Shown in pieces: positions 16,578 through 24,518 of a stretch of DNA of 39,828 nucleotides. Numbering within the stretch: position 1 is the first letter of the stretch; every line of letters begins with the position of its first letter. Location of the stretch: contig CAZQWJ010000008.1 in NCBI GenBank assembly GCA_964597265.1, forward strand, positions 1 to 39,828, given 5' to 3'. The position numbers were made by a program, and so were the translations under genes. The stretch comes from CAZQWJ01 sp964597265. Lineage in GTDB: Bacteria; Patescibacteriota; 4484-211; JAGQKX01. Below the pieces are notes generated by a model. That model was given only the letters and a program-made list of their open reading frames with translations. It made no database searches and was not told the origin of the DNA.

Positions 16578-17366
16578 ATGAGTACCCCCACGTTACCTGC
16601 ATTACCCACTGACATTGTTGTTCCAAACCACATTGCCTTTAGCCCCAATGGCAACAGACGCTGGGCAGTAGAACGCAACATGTCCTCTCTGGAAGGCCAT
16701 CAAGCTGGCGCTCAGGCAATGCTCCGACTCATAGAGGCAGGCAAATTTTATGGCGTACACACCATGACGTTTTGGGGGTTCTCCACAGAGAACTGGAACA
16801 GATCTAAACAAGAAGTGGGGTATCTCATGAAGCTATTTGAGTTCTTGTATGACCACCACAAAACCGAAGTGATCGGCAATAAGGTGCGGGTTATCCATCT
16901 TGGACGCAAGCATAACCTCCCTTCCTCATTGGCCAAAAAGATCGCTGAAATCGAAGAAGAAACCCGAAACAACACCGATCATGTCATTAACCTTGCGGTT
17001 GACTATGGTGGACACGATGAATTACTCAGGGCTATAGGTAAAGCAATTGATGATGTGGTAGCAGGAAAAATAACCAAAGAACAGCTCGCAGACATTGATG
17101 GTTGGTATATACAAGACAAAGTTCCCTATTACTTTTTCAAAAACTACCTTGACACCACCGACCAACCCTACCCTTACCCTGATATTGTAGTCAGAAACGG
17201 TGGGGACAAACGTACCAGCGGCTTTTTGCCATGGCAGTCAGTGTATGCAGAGTATGTGTGGCTGGATGAATACTTTCCTGAACTAACTGGCGAACACCTG
17301 CATGCCATTATTAGTGAAGCAGGTCAAAGAGAACGCCGCTTTGGCGGAGATAGCAAGAAGTATTAG
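16578..17366 (+). CDS. uppS: cis-prenyltransferase (UppS family) with Asp-to-Asn change
   Basis: The protein has 262 residues. HIAFSPNGNRRWAVERN (18-34) aligns with the UppS motif HxxxxMDGNGRWA. The WGFSTENWNRS stretch and DIVVRNGGDKRTSGFLPWQSVYAEYVW are the other conserved blocks. The catalytic, Mg-binding Asp (D26 in E. coli) is Asn24 here (codon AAT). In E. coli, changing this Asp greatly lowers activity, so the enzyme may be slow, use a different mode, or reflect an error in the sequence. The rest is intact and of normal length. It makes the undecaprenyl diphosphate-type carrier. It converges with tsaE. Confidence 0.88.
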   Translation: MSTPTLPALPTDIVVPNHIAFSPNGNRRWAVERNMSSLEGHQAGAQAMLRLIEAGKFYGVHTMTFWGFSTENWNRSKQEVGYLMKLFEFLYDHHKTEVIGNKVRVIHLGRKHNLPSSLAKKIAEIEEETRNNTDHVINLAVDYGGHDELLRAIGKAIDDVVAGKITKEQLADIDGWYIQDKVPYYFFKNYLDTTDQPYPYPDIVVRNGGDKRTSGFLPWQSVYAEYVWLDEYFPELTGEHLHAIISEAGQRERRFGGDSKKY

Positions 17367-17370
17367 CTAA

Positions 17371-17416
17371 CTAGACATTGACGGTCAGCTATTGGCTACT
17401 AGTTACTAATGTCTAG
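17371..17416. terminator. inverted repeat between convergent uppS and tsaE
   Basis: CTAGACATT (17371-17379) and AATGTCTAG (17408-17416) are perfect inverted arms with a 28-base loop that holds smaller symmetric pieces. It overlaps the tsaE stop. There is no T-run, so it is only a possible bidirectional terminator. Confidence 0.35.
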
Positions 17417-17849
17417 CATCTACCTCTATCTCCCGCACCTCATCGTCTACAAACCCAAACTCAATCCACATCGTACGCGGTGGCAGTAGTGTAGTCGCCC
17501 GATCAGCCCACTCTATCACCGTTATCGCATGTGGGTCAGTCAAAACATCCTCAATACCAATATTTTTGATCTCATCAAGTGTTTCGAGCCGATACAGATC
17601 CAGATGGTTGAGCACATGAAACCGAGCACCAAACCGCTCATTGGTAATTTCGTACGATTGCAACAACACAAACGTAGGGCTGGTAATAGCCTCTGTTACG
17701 CCCAATGCCTGCGCTATGCCCTGCACGAAGGTGGTTTTGCCAGCCCCCAAGTCACCTACCAATGCCAATACTGCCCCTGGCTCCAAGCTTTCCACCAGCT
17801 CTCTTGCTATTTTTTTGGTTTCTTCATCAGAGTGAGTACGTACGGTCAT
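17406..17849 (-). CDS. tsaE: tRNA threonylcarbamoyladenosine ATPase TsaE
   Basis: The protein has 147 residues, the usual length. LALVGDLGAGKTTFVQGIAQALGV is the Walker A region. SPTFVLLQSYEI, HLDLYRLETLDEIKNIGIEDVL and ITVIEWAD are the family blocks. It provides the ATPase needed for TsaB-TsaD activity in t6A formation. Its ATG overlaps the VanZ-like stop by 4 bases (ATGA), so the two are translationally coupled. Confidence 0.93.
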   Translation of the reverse strand: MTVRTHSDEETKKIARELVESLEPGAVLALVGDLGAGKTTFVQGIAQALGVTEAITSPTFVLLQSYEITNERFGARFHVLNHLDLYRLETLDEIKNIGIEDVLTDPHAITVIEWADRATTLLPPRTMWIEFGFVDDEVREIEVDARH

Positions 17850-18250
17850 GTTTGTGGATTTTTGGAAAACCTTCTCGCATACCAGGTAGCAACAAAAAGA
17901 CCAATCACGATGCCGATAGTATCAATCACCACATCTACCCCCGAACCAGTTCGGCCGGGCACAAAGTATTGATGTATCTCGTCCGTCATGGCATATGCTA
18001 CTGACAATATTCCCGCGATTTTGGCATCTTTGACATTCGCATACCACAACATTGCCAAGATAGCGTATTCGGAAATATGTGCCAGTTTCCGTAGAACCCA
18101 ATTCAACGGCGCCCATGCACCAGTCAGTTGTAGATCGGGAATACTGGAGAGATAAAAAATGAGAGCCATCCAACCTAGTAACAACGCTATTTTGACAAGG
18201 CGATTAGTAATCAGTATCTCCAACCGAAGAGCAGCGATGATATTAGACAT
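17846..18250 (-). CDS. VanZ-like membrane protein
   Basis: The protein has 134 residues and four hydrophobic segments. VLRKLAHISEYAILAMLW and TDEIHQYFVPGRTGSGVDVVIDTIG are the VanZ family signatures. Function is unclear. VanZ gives low-level teicoplanin resistance in enterococci, but most homologues are of unknown role. I chose ATG 18250. TATAAT (18266-18271) is 15 bases upstream. A TTG two codons earlier would fit the leaderless spacing better, so the start is open. It is coupled to tsaE. Confidence 0.82.
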   Translation of the reverse strand: MSNIIAALRLEILITNRLVKIALLLGWMALIFYLSSIPDLQLTGAWAPLNWVLRKLAHISEYAILAMLWYANVKDAKIAGILSVAYAMTDEIHQYFVPGRTGSGVDVVIDTIGIVIGLFVATWYARRFSKNPQT

Positions 18251-18265
18251 ACACAATTATCTTTC

Positions 18266-18271
18266 ATTATA
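18266..18271 (-). promoter_or_regulatory. -10 element (TATAAT) for the vanZ-like/tsaE pair
   Basis: TATAAT on the minus strand. The -35 region is weak. It is divergent from, and within 20 bases of, the plus-strand -10 for the M15 gene. Confidence 0.45.
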
Positions 18272-18285
18272 CAAGCAAAAACAGT

Positions 18286-18291
18286 TACAAT
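18286..18291 (+). promoter_or_regulatory. -10 element (TACAAT) of the M15 gene
   Basis: TACAAT ends 6 bases before ATG 18298, the leaderless spacing found repeatedly here. The -35 (TTCATT at 17 bases) is poor. Confidence 0.45.
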
Positions 18292-18297
18292 AACACC

Positions 18298-19173
18298 ATG
18301 AATTATCGAAAATTGTTACGCATTACATTAGCCGCCACAATCGCCTGGTGTATCACGATTTTTTTTGCCTATCAAGCGTTTCAGACATGGACACTGCCCT
18401 CTCAACCTATTACACCGCAGAAACAGCAAGCGTTTGGCAATATACCACTGCGCCCTCTGCCCCCGAACGAGCGGCAAACGCCGACTAATCATTTCCTGTA
18501 TGAAGATAACGAGTTTGTGCAGCTGTTTTATGCAACCTCGTTGCCCAATCTCCAGGACCTGAACACACCTCCTATCATCACAGGCAATGCTGCGGTTGAT
18601 GCGCATATCATCACGCTCGCAGAAAAACGAGGGTATCGCCTGCAACGGCAGCCTGTCACTGCACTGTCCGCCATAGAGGGCGTTTTTTTACAACAACCAG
18701 CTATAGATGCGTGGAGACAACTTACCGCGACAGCACAGCAAGAAGGCGTCACGTTCAAAATCGTTTCTGGCTACCGCTCCGTCACAGACCAGCGGACGCT
18801 CTTTTTGACGCGTTTTCGGGCTGCCTCATTGCACGACATTGGCAGGGAATACACTTCAGCGGAAATCGTGGCAGGCAGCGCAGATGCAACCATAGATACA
18901 GTACTCCAGTACTCTTCAATCCCCGGCTTTTCAAAACATCACACTGGATACGCCCTAGACATACATGATGGCGCTGCGCGAACCGACTTTACACTTTTTG
19001 CCGATACACCAGCGTATACGTGGATTTCAAAAGACAACTTCGCCAATGCCAAACGGTTCGGCTTTGTCCCAAGCTATCCTGAAGAAGCAACCAACGTCGG
19101 CCCCGAATCCGAAGCGTGGGAATTTGTCTGGATCGGTGTCGACATTTTTACTACTTCTCAAACCTTGCCTTAA
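18298..19173 (+). CDS. M15 family D-Ala-D-Ala carboxypeptidase-like protein, altered metal ligand
   Basis: The protein has 291 residues. An N-terminal anchor (7-27) is followed by a Pro/Gln-rich linker. The peptidase domain shows FKIVSGYRSVTDQ and SKHHTGYALDIHD (212-224), matching SxHxxGxAxD with His214 and Asp221 as zinc ligands. The third ligand normally lies in ExWH. Here the same place reads EAWEFVWIG, so His is replaced by Glu275. Glu can bind zinc, but the change may mark another specificity or loss of activity. The family trims peptidoglycan stem peptides outside the cell. It is a single gene, divergent from vanZ-tsaE. Confidence 0.82.
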   Translation: MNYRKLLRITLAATIAWCITIFFAYQAFQTWTLPSQPITPQKQQAFGNIPLRPLPPNERQTPTNHFLYEDNEFVQLFYATSLPNLQDLNTPPIITGNAAVDAHIITLAEKRGYRLQRQPVTALSAIEGVFLQQPAIDAWRQLTATAQQEGVTFKIVSGYRSVTDQRTLFLTRFRAASLHDIGREYTSAEIVAGSADATIDTVLQYSSIPGFSKHHTGYALDIHDGAARTDFTLFADTPAYTWISKDNFANAKRFGFVPSYPEEATNVGPESEAWEFVWIGVDIFTTSQTLP

Positions 19174-19261
19174 TAAGTCCCTGTCACTAGTAGACGCTGT
19201 TAGAACCTATTTTATCAATTCAAATACACAAAATATCTATGCTTTTAAGGTGAGTTATTAA

Positions 19262-19293
19262 ATATCCATCACGATAAATGATATTATGGATAT
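19262..19293. repeat. operator-like inverted repeat before the DUF2726 gene
   Basis: ATATCCAT (19262-19269) and ATGGATAT (19286-19293) are perfect 8-base inverted arms 16 bases apart. They straddle the likely -10 (TATTAT, 19282-19287) and end 2 bases before the ATG at 19296. The position would suit a repressor site. Confidence 0.4.
19282..19287 (+). promoter_or_regulatory. -10 element (TATTAT) of the DUF2726 gene
   Basis: TATTAT ends 8 bases before ATG 19296. No good -35 is seen. It is used to choose the start. Confidence 0.4.
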
Positions 19294-19295
19294 AC

Positions 19296-19817
19296 ATGAA
19301 CATCATGGAAGCACTCAATATATCACCTCTAATTTATTGGCTTATTTTATTTGTTGTTGCTCTCTCTGTTATTGGAAGATGGAAAACTACTCTAAAGAGA
19401 CACTCAGCATCAAAATTTAGCTATACAAAGAAGAAATACTTCATGACACGTGCTGAAAATGAATTTTATAATGCTTTAGTTACTGGTGTTGGAAATGATT
19501 TTTATATATTTGCACAAGTTCATTTGCCAACTTTACTAGATCACAAAGTCAAAGGACAAAACTGGCAAGGAGCTTTTTCTCATATAAATAGAAAGTCAGT
19601 GGATTTCGTTTTATGTGATAAGTCATACATATCACCAATTCTCGCTATTGAACTTGATGATAAATCTCATTTAAGTGAGGATCGACGAGAAAGAGATGGA
19701 GAAGTCGAGCGAATACTTTCTGAGGCTGGAATGCCGCTAATAAGAGTTGAAAACCATGGCAAATTTGATCCAAATATAATCGCTTCAAGTATTAGGCAAA
19801 AAATTTCTTCAGCCTAG
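19296..19817 (+). CDS. DUF2726 protein with N-terminal membrane helix
   Basis: The protein has 173 residues. A hydrophobic helix (about 11-27) precedes a DUF2726 domain: YFMTRAENEFYNALV, FAQVHLPTLL, SHINRKSVDFVLCDK, LAIELDDKSH and MPLIRVE. The DFVLCD...IELDDKSH pattern resembles the core of restriction-like (PD-(D/E)xK) nucleases such as Vsr, but the function is unproven. ATG 19296 is chosen for its spacing to TATTAT. An upstream ATG at 19278 would overlap that element. It lies in an A+T-rich patch with codon use unlike its neighbours, perhaps acquired. Confidence 0.75.
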   Translation: MNIMEALNISPLIYWLILFVVALSVIGRWKTTLKRHSASKFSYTKKKYFMTRAENEFYNALVTGVGNDFYIFAQVHLPTLLDHKVKGQNWQGAFSHINRKSVDFVLCDKSYISPILAIELDDKSHLSEDRRERDGEVERILSEAGMPLIRVENHGKFDPNIIASSIRQKISSA

Positions 19818-20098
19818 TTTTTGATGAATTCCATCATTGCTGATTAAAAGTAAATAATTCACCTATTAGTATTCATCATTACTCCTAATAACAAAGAGTC
19901 TTGAAAGAGTTCCTAGCCTTAAACGAAAAGAGTGTGAGTAATTGCTCATATGCTGTATTTATATCTCTGCACAAATATTCATTGGTACCCTACATAAGCT
20001 GAGATATTAACCAGCATAGGTGCAACTTTAGAGGCATCGAGCAAAATTGGATATAATGCTTCCATGTAAAATGGCAGCCCCCATCAAGTAAAATAGAA
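19818..20098. other. A+T-rich non-coding stretch
   Basis: No convincing gene is seen. It contains one strong TATAAT (20052-20057), followed 6 bases later by ATG and at once by TAA. This has the leaderless spacing but leads to a start-stop pair. It may be the promoter of the gene at 20099, with a leader of about 40 bases, or the trace of a lost gene. Confidence 0.4.
20052..20057 (+). promoter_or_regulatory. -10 element (TATAAT) upstream of the unknown gene at 20099
   Basis: A perfect TATAAT with a weak TTTAGA 19 bases upstream (20027-20032). It could drive the following ORF. Confidence 0.35.
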
Positions 20099-20545
20099 AT
20101 GAGAATGAAAATTGCTGACAATAAAGATTTGCTGGACTTAAAGATAGACATCAAGTGCATCAATGACATTGCATACATGGATGTAGCATTACTTCTTGAT
20201 AAACCAGAGTTCCTGAGACTACTTCCTGAATACCGTAAGAAGCATGGCATAACAGAACTCGTGCCATATATGAAGTTCTATGATTGGACTGGTAAAAAGA
20301 TGAATGAGGACTCAAAGATAATGCGTGATGATGTGTCTAATGCTCAGGATTTAACAGAGCTTAAATTGCCATTCATGTTATTTGAAGAAGACGCAAAAGC
20401 ACTATGCAGACTATTTAAAAAGCCTGGATACTTTGTTTCAATAATTGAATTTGCCATTGTGCGGCGCATCTGCCGCTCCGGGTGGGTACATATCGCGCTA
20501 ACATCACGCAACGCGTGGCGTATAATCTCTTTATCCACGGGATAA
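20099..20545 (+). CDS. unknown protein, 3' end apparently replaced at a recombination junction
   Basis: The ORF encodes 148 residues. About the first 120 (MKIADNKDLLDLKIDIKC onwards) look like a genuine, charged, helical protein of no recognised family. From about base 20460 the frame enters sequence that on the opposite strand encodes the start of a CYTH protein, so the last 30 residues (RRICRSGWV and on) are likely meaningless. The gene is therefore probably cut. ATG 20105 is an alternative start. The region is A+T-rich, like the DUF2726 gene. There is no Shine-Dalgarno site. Confidence 0.5.
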   Translation: MRMKIADNKDLLDLKIDIKCINDIAYMDVALLLDKPEFLRLLPEYRKKHGITELVPYMKFYDWTGKKMNEDSKIMRDDVSNAQDLTELKLPFMLFEEDAKALCRLFKKPGYFVSIIEFAIVRRICRSGWVHIALTSRNAWRIISLSTG

Positions 20546-20571
20546 AACTTCGCCTCATGTTCGGTAGTCAT
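20460..20571 (-). pseudogene. CYTH domain protein, N-terminal fragment
   Basis: From ATG 20571 the minus strand encodes MTTEHEAKFYPVDKEIIRHALRDVSAICTHPERQMRRT, which fits the start of a CYTH (class IV adenylate cyclase/ThTPase-like) domain with its ExExK-like EHEAKF motif. After RRT the sequence switches to the complement of the A+T-rich gene and loses all similarity. Only about 37 of the expected 160-190 residues remain, and I see no remainder on the other side of the A+T-rich patch. Its ATG overlaps the stop of the lamin-tail gene (ATGA), so it was once the second gene of that operon. Confidence 0.65.
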
Positions 20572-22235
20572 GTACGTGATGATACCATACGAGATCGTTG
20601 CTCCACCAAAACGAGTGCAACTTTCATTCCGAGGCCGAACACGATGAGGGTTATGCCGATCAAGGGTTTGGTTGCATGGCCTACACCAGTCATAGGTAGC
20701 TGGGTAACTGCACCAAGTACTTGCGCAGAATCTATCGGGGTGTCTGAGACGATCACGTCTTCCTGTCTGCGTGGCAGAATCCGATAGTCATCAAGATACT
20801 GACTCAAAATACCAAAGATTGCAGAATACATCCCCTTTCGCATCCGCGGTTTTTGGATATTGGTATCAGGTCTGATATACACTTTGACCGGCCCTGATCC
20901 ATCATCGATATAAAACACATTGCCGCTGGTCGACACCACCTGACCATTGATAAACACCAATTGACCCTCATGTTCTTCCCCCAACTCACCTGTCGGTACT
21001 TCAAGCGGACTGGGTGGTTCTTCGTACCCGATAACTTCAATATCGTTGATGGTGTTTACTTTGATATAGCGCTCTTTATACGCCTCGCCCATCGTGCCAG
21101 TAACTCGTACCCGTGCGCCTATGGTTAATGGATCCCCTTGGTCAGTTTTGACAATAACTTTGATCCCACCGGACGCGTCCTGCACATACAACAACCCTGA
21201 CCCCAAAACATTATATGGCGCGGTGACTACACCTTCGACCACCACTGCCACACCATTTGCCAGTTGCTCCGCGTCTGCAATAAAGATACTCTGACTCTCC
21301 GAAGATTGCGTATTCGTGCTGGCACTCTTGACTGATGATTGCGGGGTTGGTTGTGGTGAAAGAACCTTAATGCTTTTTGTAGTGGAGTCAATATTTTTGG
21401 TACCGGCCACCTTACGTATCCGTGCAAATATTTCGTAATCGCCTTGATCTTCGTGTTCATTGACTCGTGCCTGAATCGTCACCTCAGCAGAACCACTAGC
21501 ATTAGTCGTGAATGTCGGAAAGCTACCCCACGCTGCATTCCACGATAACCAGGTTGCCGAGTCCTGTCCTAAGGTGCGCACCGCGTTAGTCTGCCCAGAA
21601 CCGGACGCACCAGCCAGAAACTTCACCGAATACGTCGTATGCGGATCTAGATATTTTGCAGAAAGTTTCACGGCCAACGGCGTCCCCGCATGTGCTGTCT
21701 TTGGCAAGGTTAGAGTGATAGTTGATTCAGTGTTAGAGGTTGGCGTTGGTGATATAGTCAATATCGGTGTTGGCTCGGGATCAAACTGATTCTCTTCGCC
21801 AGGCGTTGCGATTGAGTAGAGCACCCACTCCCTTTCCTCATCACGTGCCCACACCATACCAGACTGGGTAGCAGGGAATTCAAACTCATCTACTATAACA
21901 CCTGTAGGATCAAGTAGGCGCACCATATCGCCGGTGTTGTTCAATCGCGATCCTACTTCTACAACAACATATCCCTCGGCTAAAATAACCGTGCCGGGTG
22001 CAATTGTAACCGGCGCACTGCCGCCTTCGATATCATCTACCTGCCAGCCGCTCAAGTCGATAGATTCTAAAGTTGGATTAAATAACTCCACCCATTCCGA
22101 ACCGCTGGCTGGTGCAGGCATAAACTCATTAATAATGATTGAAGAATGAGGTAACGCATCTTGCCCAAACGCAAACTTGGTAAAAAATATAAAGAAAATG
22201 GTAACAAAGAATCCTATATGTCTAATCCGCAACAC
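20568..22235 (-). CDS. secreted lamin-tail and OB-fold protein with LPMTG anchor
   Basis: The protein has 555 residues. A signal peptide (MLRIRHIGFFVTIFFIFFTKFAFG) is followed by a lamin tail domain (about 30-145; IIINEFMPAPASGSEWVELFNP, LSGWQVDD, GDMVRLLDPTG). Next come a middle beta domain with a Ser/Thr/Pro linker and an OB-fold-like part (about 320-410; VVVEGVVTAPYNVLGSGLLYVQD, IGARVRVTGTMGEAY). The end is LPMTG at 513-517 plus a hydrophobic helix and basic tail, a sortase signal. Lamin-tail/OB proteins are often tied to extracellular nucleases or DNA binding, but no nuclease domain is seen. It starts with GTG at 22235, and an alternative TTG follows. It probably binds nucleic acid or surface polymers (inference). 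Confidence 0.82.
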   Translation of the reverse strand: MLRIRHIGFFVTIFFIFFTKFAFGQDALPHSSIIINEFMPAPASGSEWVELFNPTLESIDLSGWQVDDIEGGSAPVTIAPGTVILAEGYVVVEVGSRLNNTGDMVRLLDPTGVIVDEFEFPATQSGMVWARDEEREWVLYSIATPGEENQFDPEPTPILTISPTPTSNTESTITLTLPKTAHAGTPLAVKLSAKYLDPHTTYSVKFLAGASGSGQTNAVRTLGQDSATWLSWNAAWGSFPTFTTNASGSAEVTIQARVNEHEDQGDYEIFARIRKVAGTKNIDSTTKSIKVLSPQPTPQSSVKSASTNTQSSESQSIFIADAEQLANGVAVVVEGVVTAPYNVLGSGLLYVQDASGGIKVIVKTDQGDPLTIGARVRVTGTMGEAYKERYIKVNTINDIEVIGYEEPPSPLEVPTGELGEEHEGQLVFINGQVVSTSGNVFYIDDGSGPVKVYIRPDTNIQKPRMRKGMYSAIFGILSQYLDDYRILPRRQEDVIVSDTPIDSAQVLGAVTQLPMTGVGHATKPLIGITLIVFGLGMKVALVLVEQRSRMVSSRT

Positions 22236-22270
22236 GTCGTCAAACCTTCATCCTCAACCTGATATGTATC

Positions 22271-22298
22271 AATATATAATGCTTACTATTTTTTGCAA
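22271..22298 (-). promoter_or_regulatory. promoter of the lamin-tail gene
   Basis: TTGCAA (22298-22293), 16 bases, TATATT (22276-22271) on the minus strand. The leader is about 30 bases and contains GAGGATGAAGG, a weak ribosome site. Confidence 0.5.
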
Positions 22299-22333
22299 GG
22301 GGTAGTTTTTATACAGTTTATAGAAGAAAACCA

Positions 22334-23605
22334 CTATGGCTGAATATGCCAATAACTTGTCGTGATGCCGTTATCGTGCTCAACTTTGATCCCATATCCC
22401 ACTCCGTTATATGGATAACCCCAGCTCCTACACGTAGCTGCAAAGCTCGCTGGGTCTTGCACCAAATATGCCTCTCCATCATCCGAGGCATACACCCAAC
22501 CATCGTCAGACACTACATCGATTGCTAAATGATTGGCCCAATACGATTGTGTCAACCGATTACTCCCACCAGCAGGGCTATAAAATGCTCCACTTACTAC
22601 ACTTCCACCCGATACAGGATAATTGCCGGAACTGCATGTACCGCCTGCCACTCCGATATAGTTGCACACCGGCATTGGCGCCAGATCTGCAGTTCGGTGT
22701 ACAGAATAGTGTATATGCGGGCCGGTAGAACAGCCGGTGTTCCCCTGACGGGCAATTGCCTGTCCTTTTGTAACTCTTCCAAGGCTAGTACCACTTTGGC
22801 TCAATGCCTGAATAATCGCAGCTCGCTCTGCTTCCAATTTTTGTAACTCTCGCTGGTACGCCGCCTCATCATTGTTGGTAAGCTGAATGAGATACCGTCG
22901 TGCCGCCTGGTCCTCTCTCAGTCGTCTCTGTTGTTGTTCGAGGGAAACTTTCTGTTGCTCAAACTGACGCTGCAAAGCATCCTTCTCTGTACGGAGATCC
23001 TGCAATTCGACGGTTCTGTTTTGATACTCACCTACAGTGTCTTGCAATTGTGTCAGGAACTGTTTGTCTTCATTCTGAACCTTACCCAAATACGCATATC
23101 GCAACACCGCGGTCTGAAAATTTTCGCTTGCCAAAAATACGCTTAACGTCGGCACAAAACTTGCCTCATACGAAGACTTCACCCGCGCATGATACGCTCG
23201 CTTGAGCCTCTCAGCACTTTCGTTGAGGATACCTAATTTCATTTGTAGTTGCTGTATACCCTCCTCAAGCGAAACCAACAACTCCTGCGTTTCTACTATG
23301 CTTGCCTGTGTGTCTTGTATGGCTAAGGCAGTTAATGCTTCACTGTTCTGAAGTAATTCCAAATCTCTCTGCAGTGATTTTGCCTGACTCTGTAGCTGTT
23401 CTATCTTGGCACGTATTTCCTGCTGCTTTGCCAAGTTCTCCTGTAGGTCATTGACCGCCTGCCCCATTGAAGAATGTACATGGTTATCATCACCATGCGC
23501 CCACACCGTCACGCTCATCTGTGCAAACGCAACGATCAGCCCACACATAATCAGGCTCACAACTAACCCTACCGATGGAAACAAAGCATTACGAGTCATG
23601 TTCAT
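22334..23605 (-). CDS. coiled-coil murein hydrolase/activator with circularly permuted M23 domain
   Basis: The protein has 423 residues. An N-terminal signal/anchor and a short His-rich stretch precede a long coiled coil (about 50-270). The M23 (LytM) blocks come in unusual order. GNTGCSTGPHIHYSV, normally the last block, comes first (HxH at 297/299). It is followed by NHLAIDVVSDDGWVYASDDGEA (HxxxD at 359-363), and the protein ends with GIKVEHDNGITTSYWHIQP (His420), normally the middle block. All metal and catalytic His/Asp residues are present, so the permuted fold could be active. It follows ftsE-ftsX, matching the FtsEX-EnvC/RipC partnership in septal wall cutting. The ATG at 23605 lies 21 bases after ftsX. 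Confidence 0.85.
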   Translation of the reverse strand: MNMTRNALFPSVGLVVSLIMCGLIVAFAQMSVTVWAHGDDNHVHSSMGQAVNDLQENLAKQQEIRAKIEQLQSQAKSLQRDLELLQNSEALTALAIQDTQASIVETQELLVSLEEGIQQLQMKLGILNESAERLKRAYHARVKSSYEASFVPTLSVFLASENFQTAVLRYAYLGKVQNEDKQFLTQLQDTVGEYQNRTVELQDLRTEKDALQRQFEQQKVSLEQQQRRLREDQAARRYLIQLTNNDEAAYQRELQKLEAERAAIIQALSQSGTSLGRVTKGQAIARQGNTGCSTGPHIHYSVHRTADLAPMPVCNYIGVAGGTCSSGNYPVSGGSVVSGAFYSPAGGSNRLTQSYWANHLAIDVVSDDGWVYASDDGEAYLVQDPASFAATCRSWGYPYNGVGYGIKVEHDNGITTSYWHIQP

Positions 23606-23626
23606 ACAATACAATTTGGTGGGATA

Positions 23627-24517
23627 TTACACCCGCAGGTGGCGGTAAATCGCAATAGTACTGCCGATAATACCCAGCAGCATACCCAGCGCGGCATTTC
23701 CCACCAAGGTATACAGTAAGATTACCGTAACATTGGGGAACAAATCAACTCCACTCACCAACTGACCTACAAACTGTTCAATATATGGAATCAGTACATA
23801 CACACCTGTCGTTGCTATAACGGCAGAAATCAGGCCATACAAAAGGCCATCAAGCATAAACGGCCAACGTATATACCATGTAGAAGCCCCTACTAAGCGC
23901 ATAATCTCTATCTCTCTACCAAAATCAGAGATATTCAACGAAACCACAACTAACAGGATAAGAATAGCCACCGCAATCAAAAAACCAGAAAGCACCAGCC
24001 CCACCAACCGAATACGATTACTCCACACATTGAATGCCGAAACCACATCCTCTTGGTAAATTACTTTTTCCACCCGCTCATCATTTGCCAGTCGTTCGGC
24101 CAAAAAACCCAACGAATCAACATTAGTCGCAGAAACGCTCAACGATGCCGGTAGAATATCTGCGGTCACAAACTCAAGCAATTCGGGAGTATCGGTGTTC
24201 TGTTGGCGATAAATCTCGAGGGCTTCTTTTTGCGAGATGTACCGCACTTCTTCTGCACGAGGATCTGCAGCTAACTCACGCTGCACGTCCAAGATATATT
24301 CTTCGGTGGTATTTTCTGTAAAAAACGCCGTTACCTCAAGCTTATTCTCCAAGTGGCTCAATATCCTGTCAGAGGTAACCAGGATTAACCCAAGTAAAGA
24401 CGCCATAAATAACGTTAACGCCATAACCAATACCGCCGTCACACTATGCGAGAAATTACGGCCAATGTGCTGCAGCGAATTACGAAACACTCGTTTAAGA
24501 GTAGTAAAAAATGACAT
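23627..24517 (-). CDS. ftsX: cell division protein FtsX
   Basis: The protein has 296 residues. It has one N-terminal helix (about 23-46), a large outer loop (about 50-165; LEVTAFFTENTTEEYI, VRYISQKEALEIYR), then three helices with the FtsX region EIEIMRLVGASTWYIRWPFMLDGLLYGL. It forms a complex with FtsE that transmits ATP hydrolysis to a wall hydrolase outside. One base separates it from ftsE upstream, and the M23 gene follows after 21 bases. Confidence 0.95.
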   Translation of the reverse strand: MSFFTTLKRVFRNSLQHIGRNFSHSVTAVLVMALTLFMASLLGLILVTSDRILSHLENKLEVTAFFTENTTEEYILDVQRELAADPRAEEVRYISQKEALEIYRQQNTDTPELLEFVTADILPASLSVSATNVDSLGFLAERLANDERVEKVIYQEDVVSAFNVWSNRIRLVGLVLSGFLIAVAILILLVVVSLNISDFGREIEIMRLVGASTWYIRWPFMLDGLLYGLISAVIATTGVYVLIPYIEQFVGQLVSGVDLFPNVTVILLYTLVGNAALGMLLGIIGSTIAIYRHLRV

Positions 24518-24518
24518 A

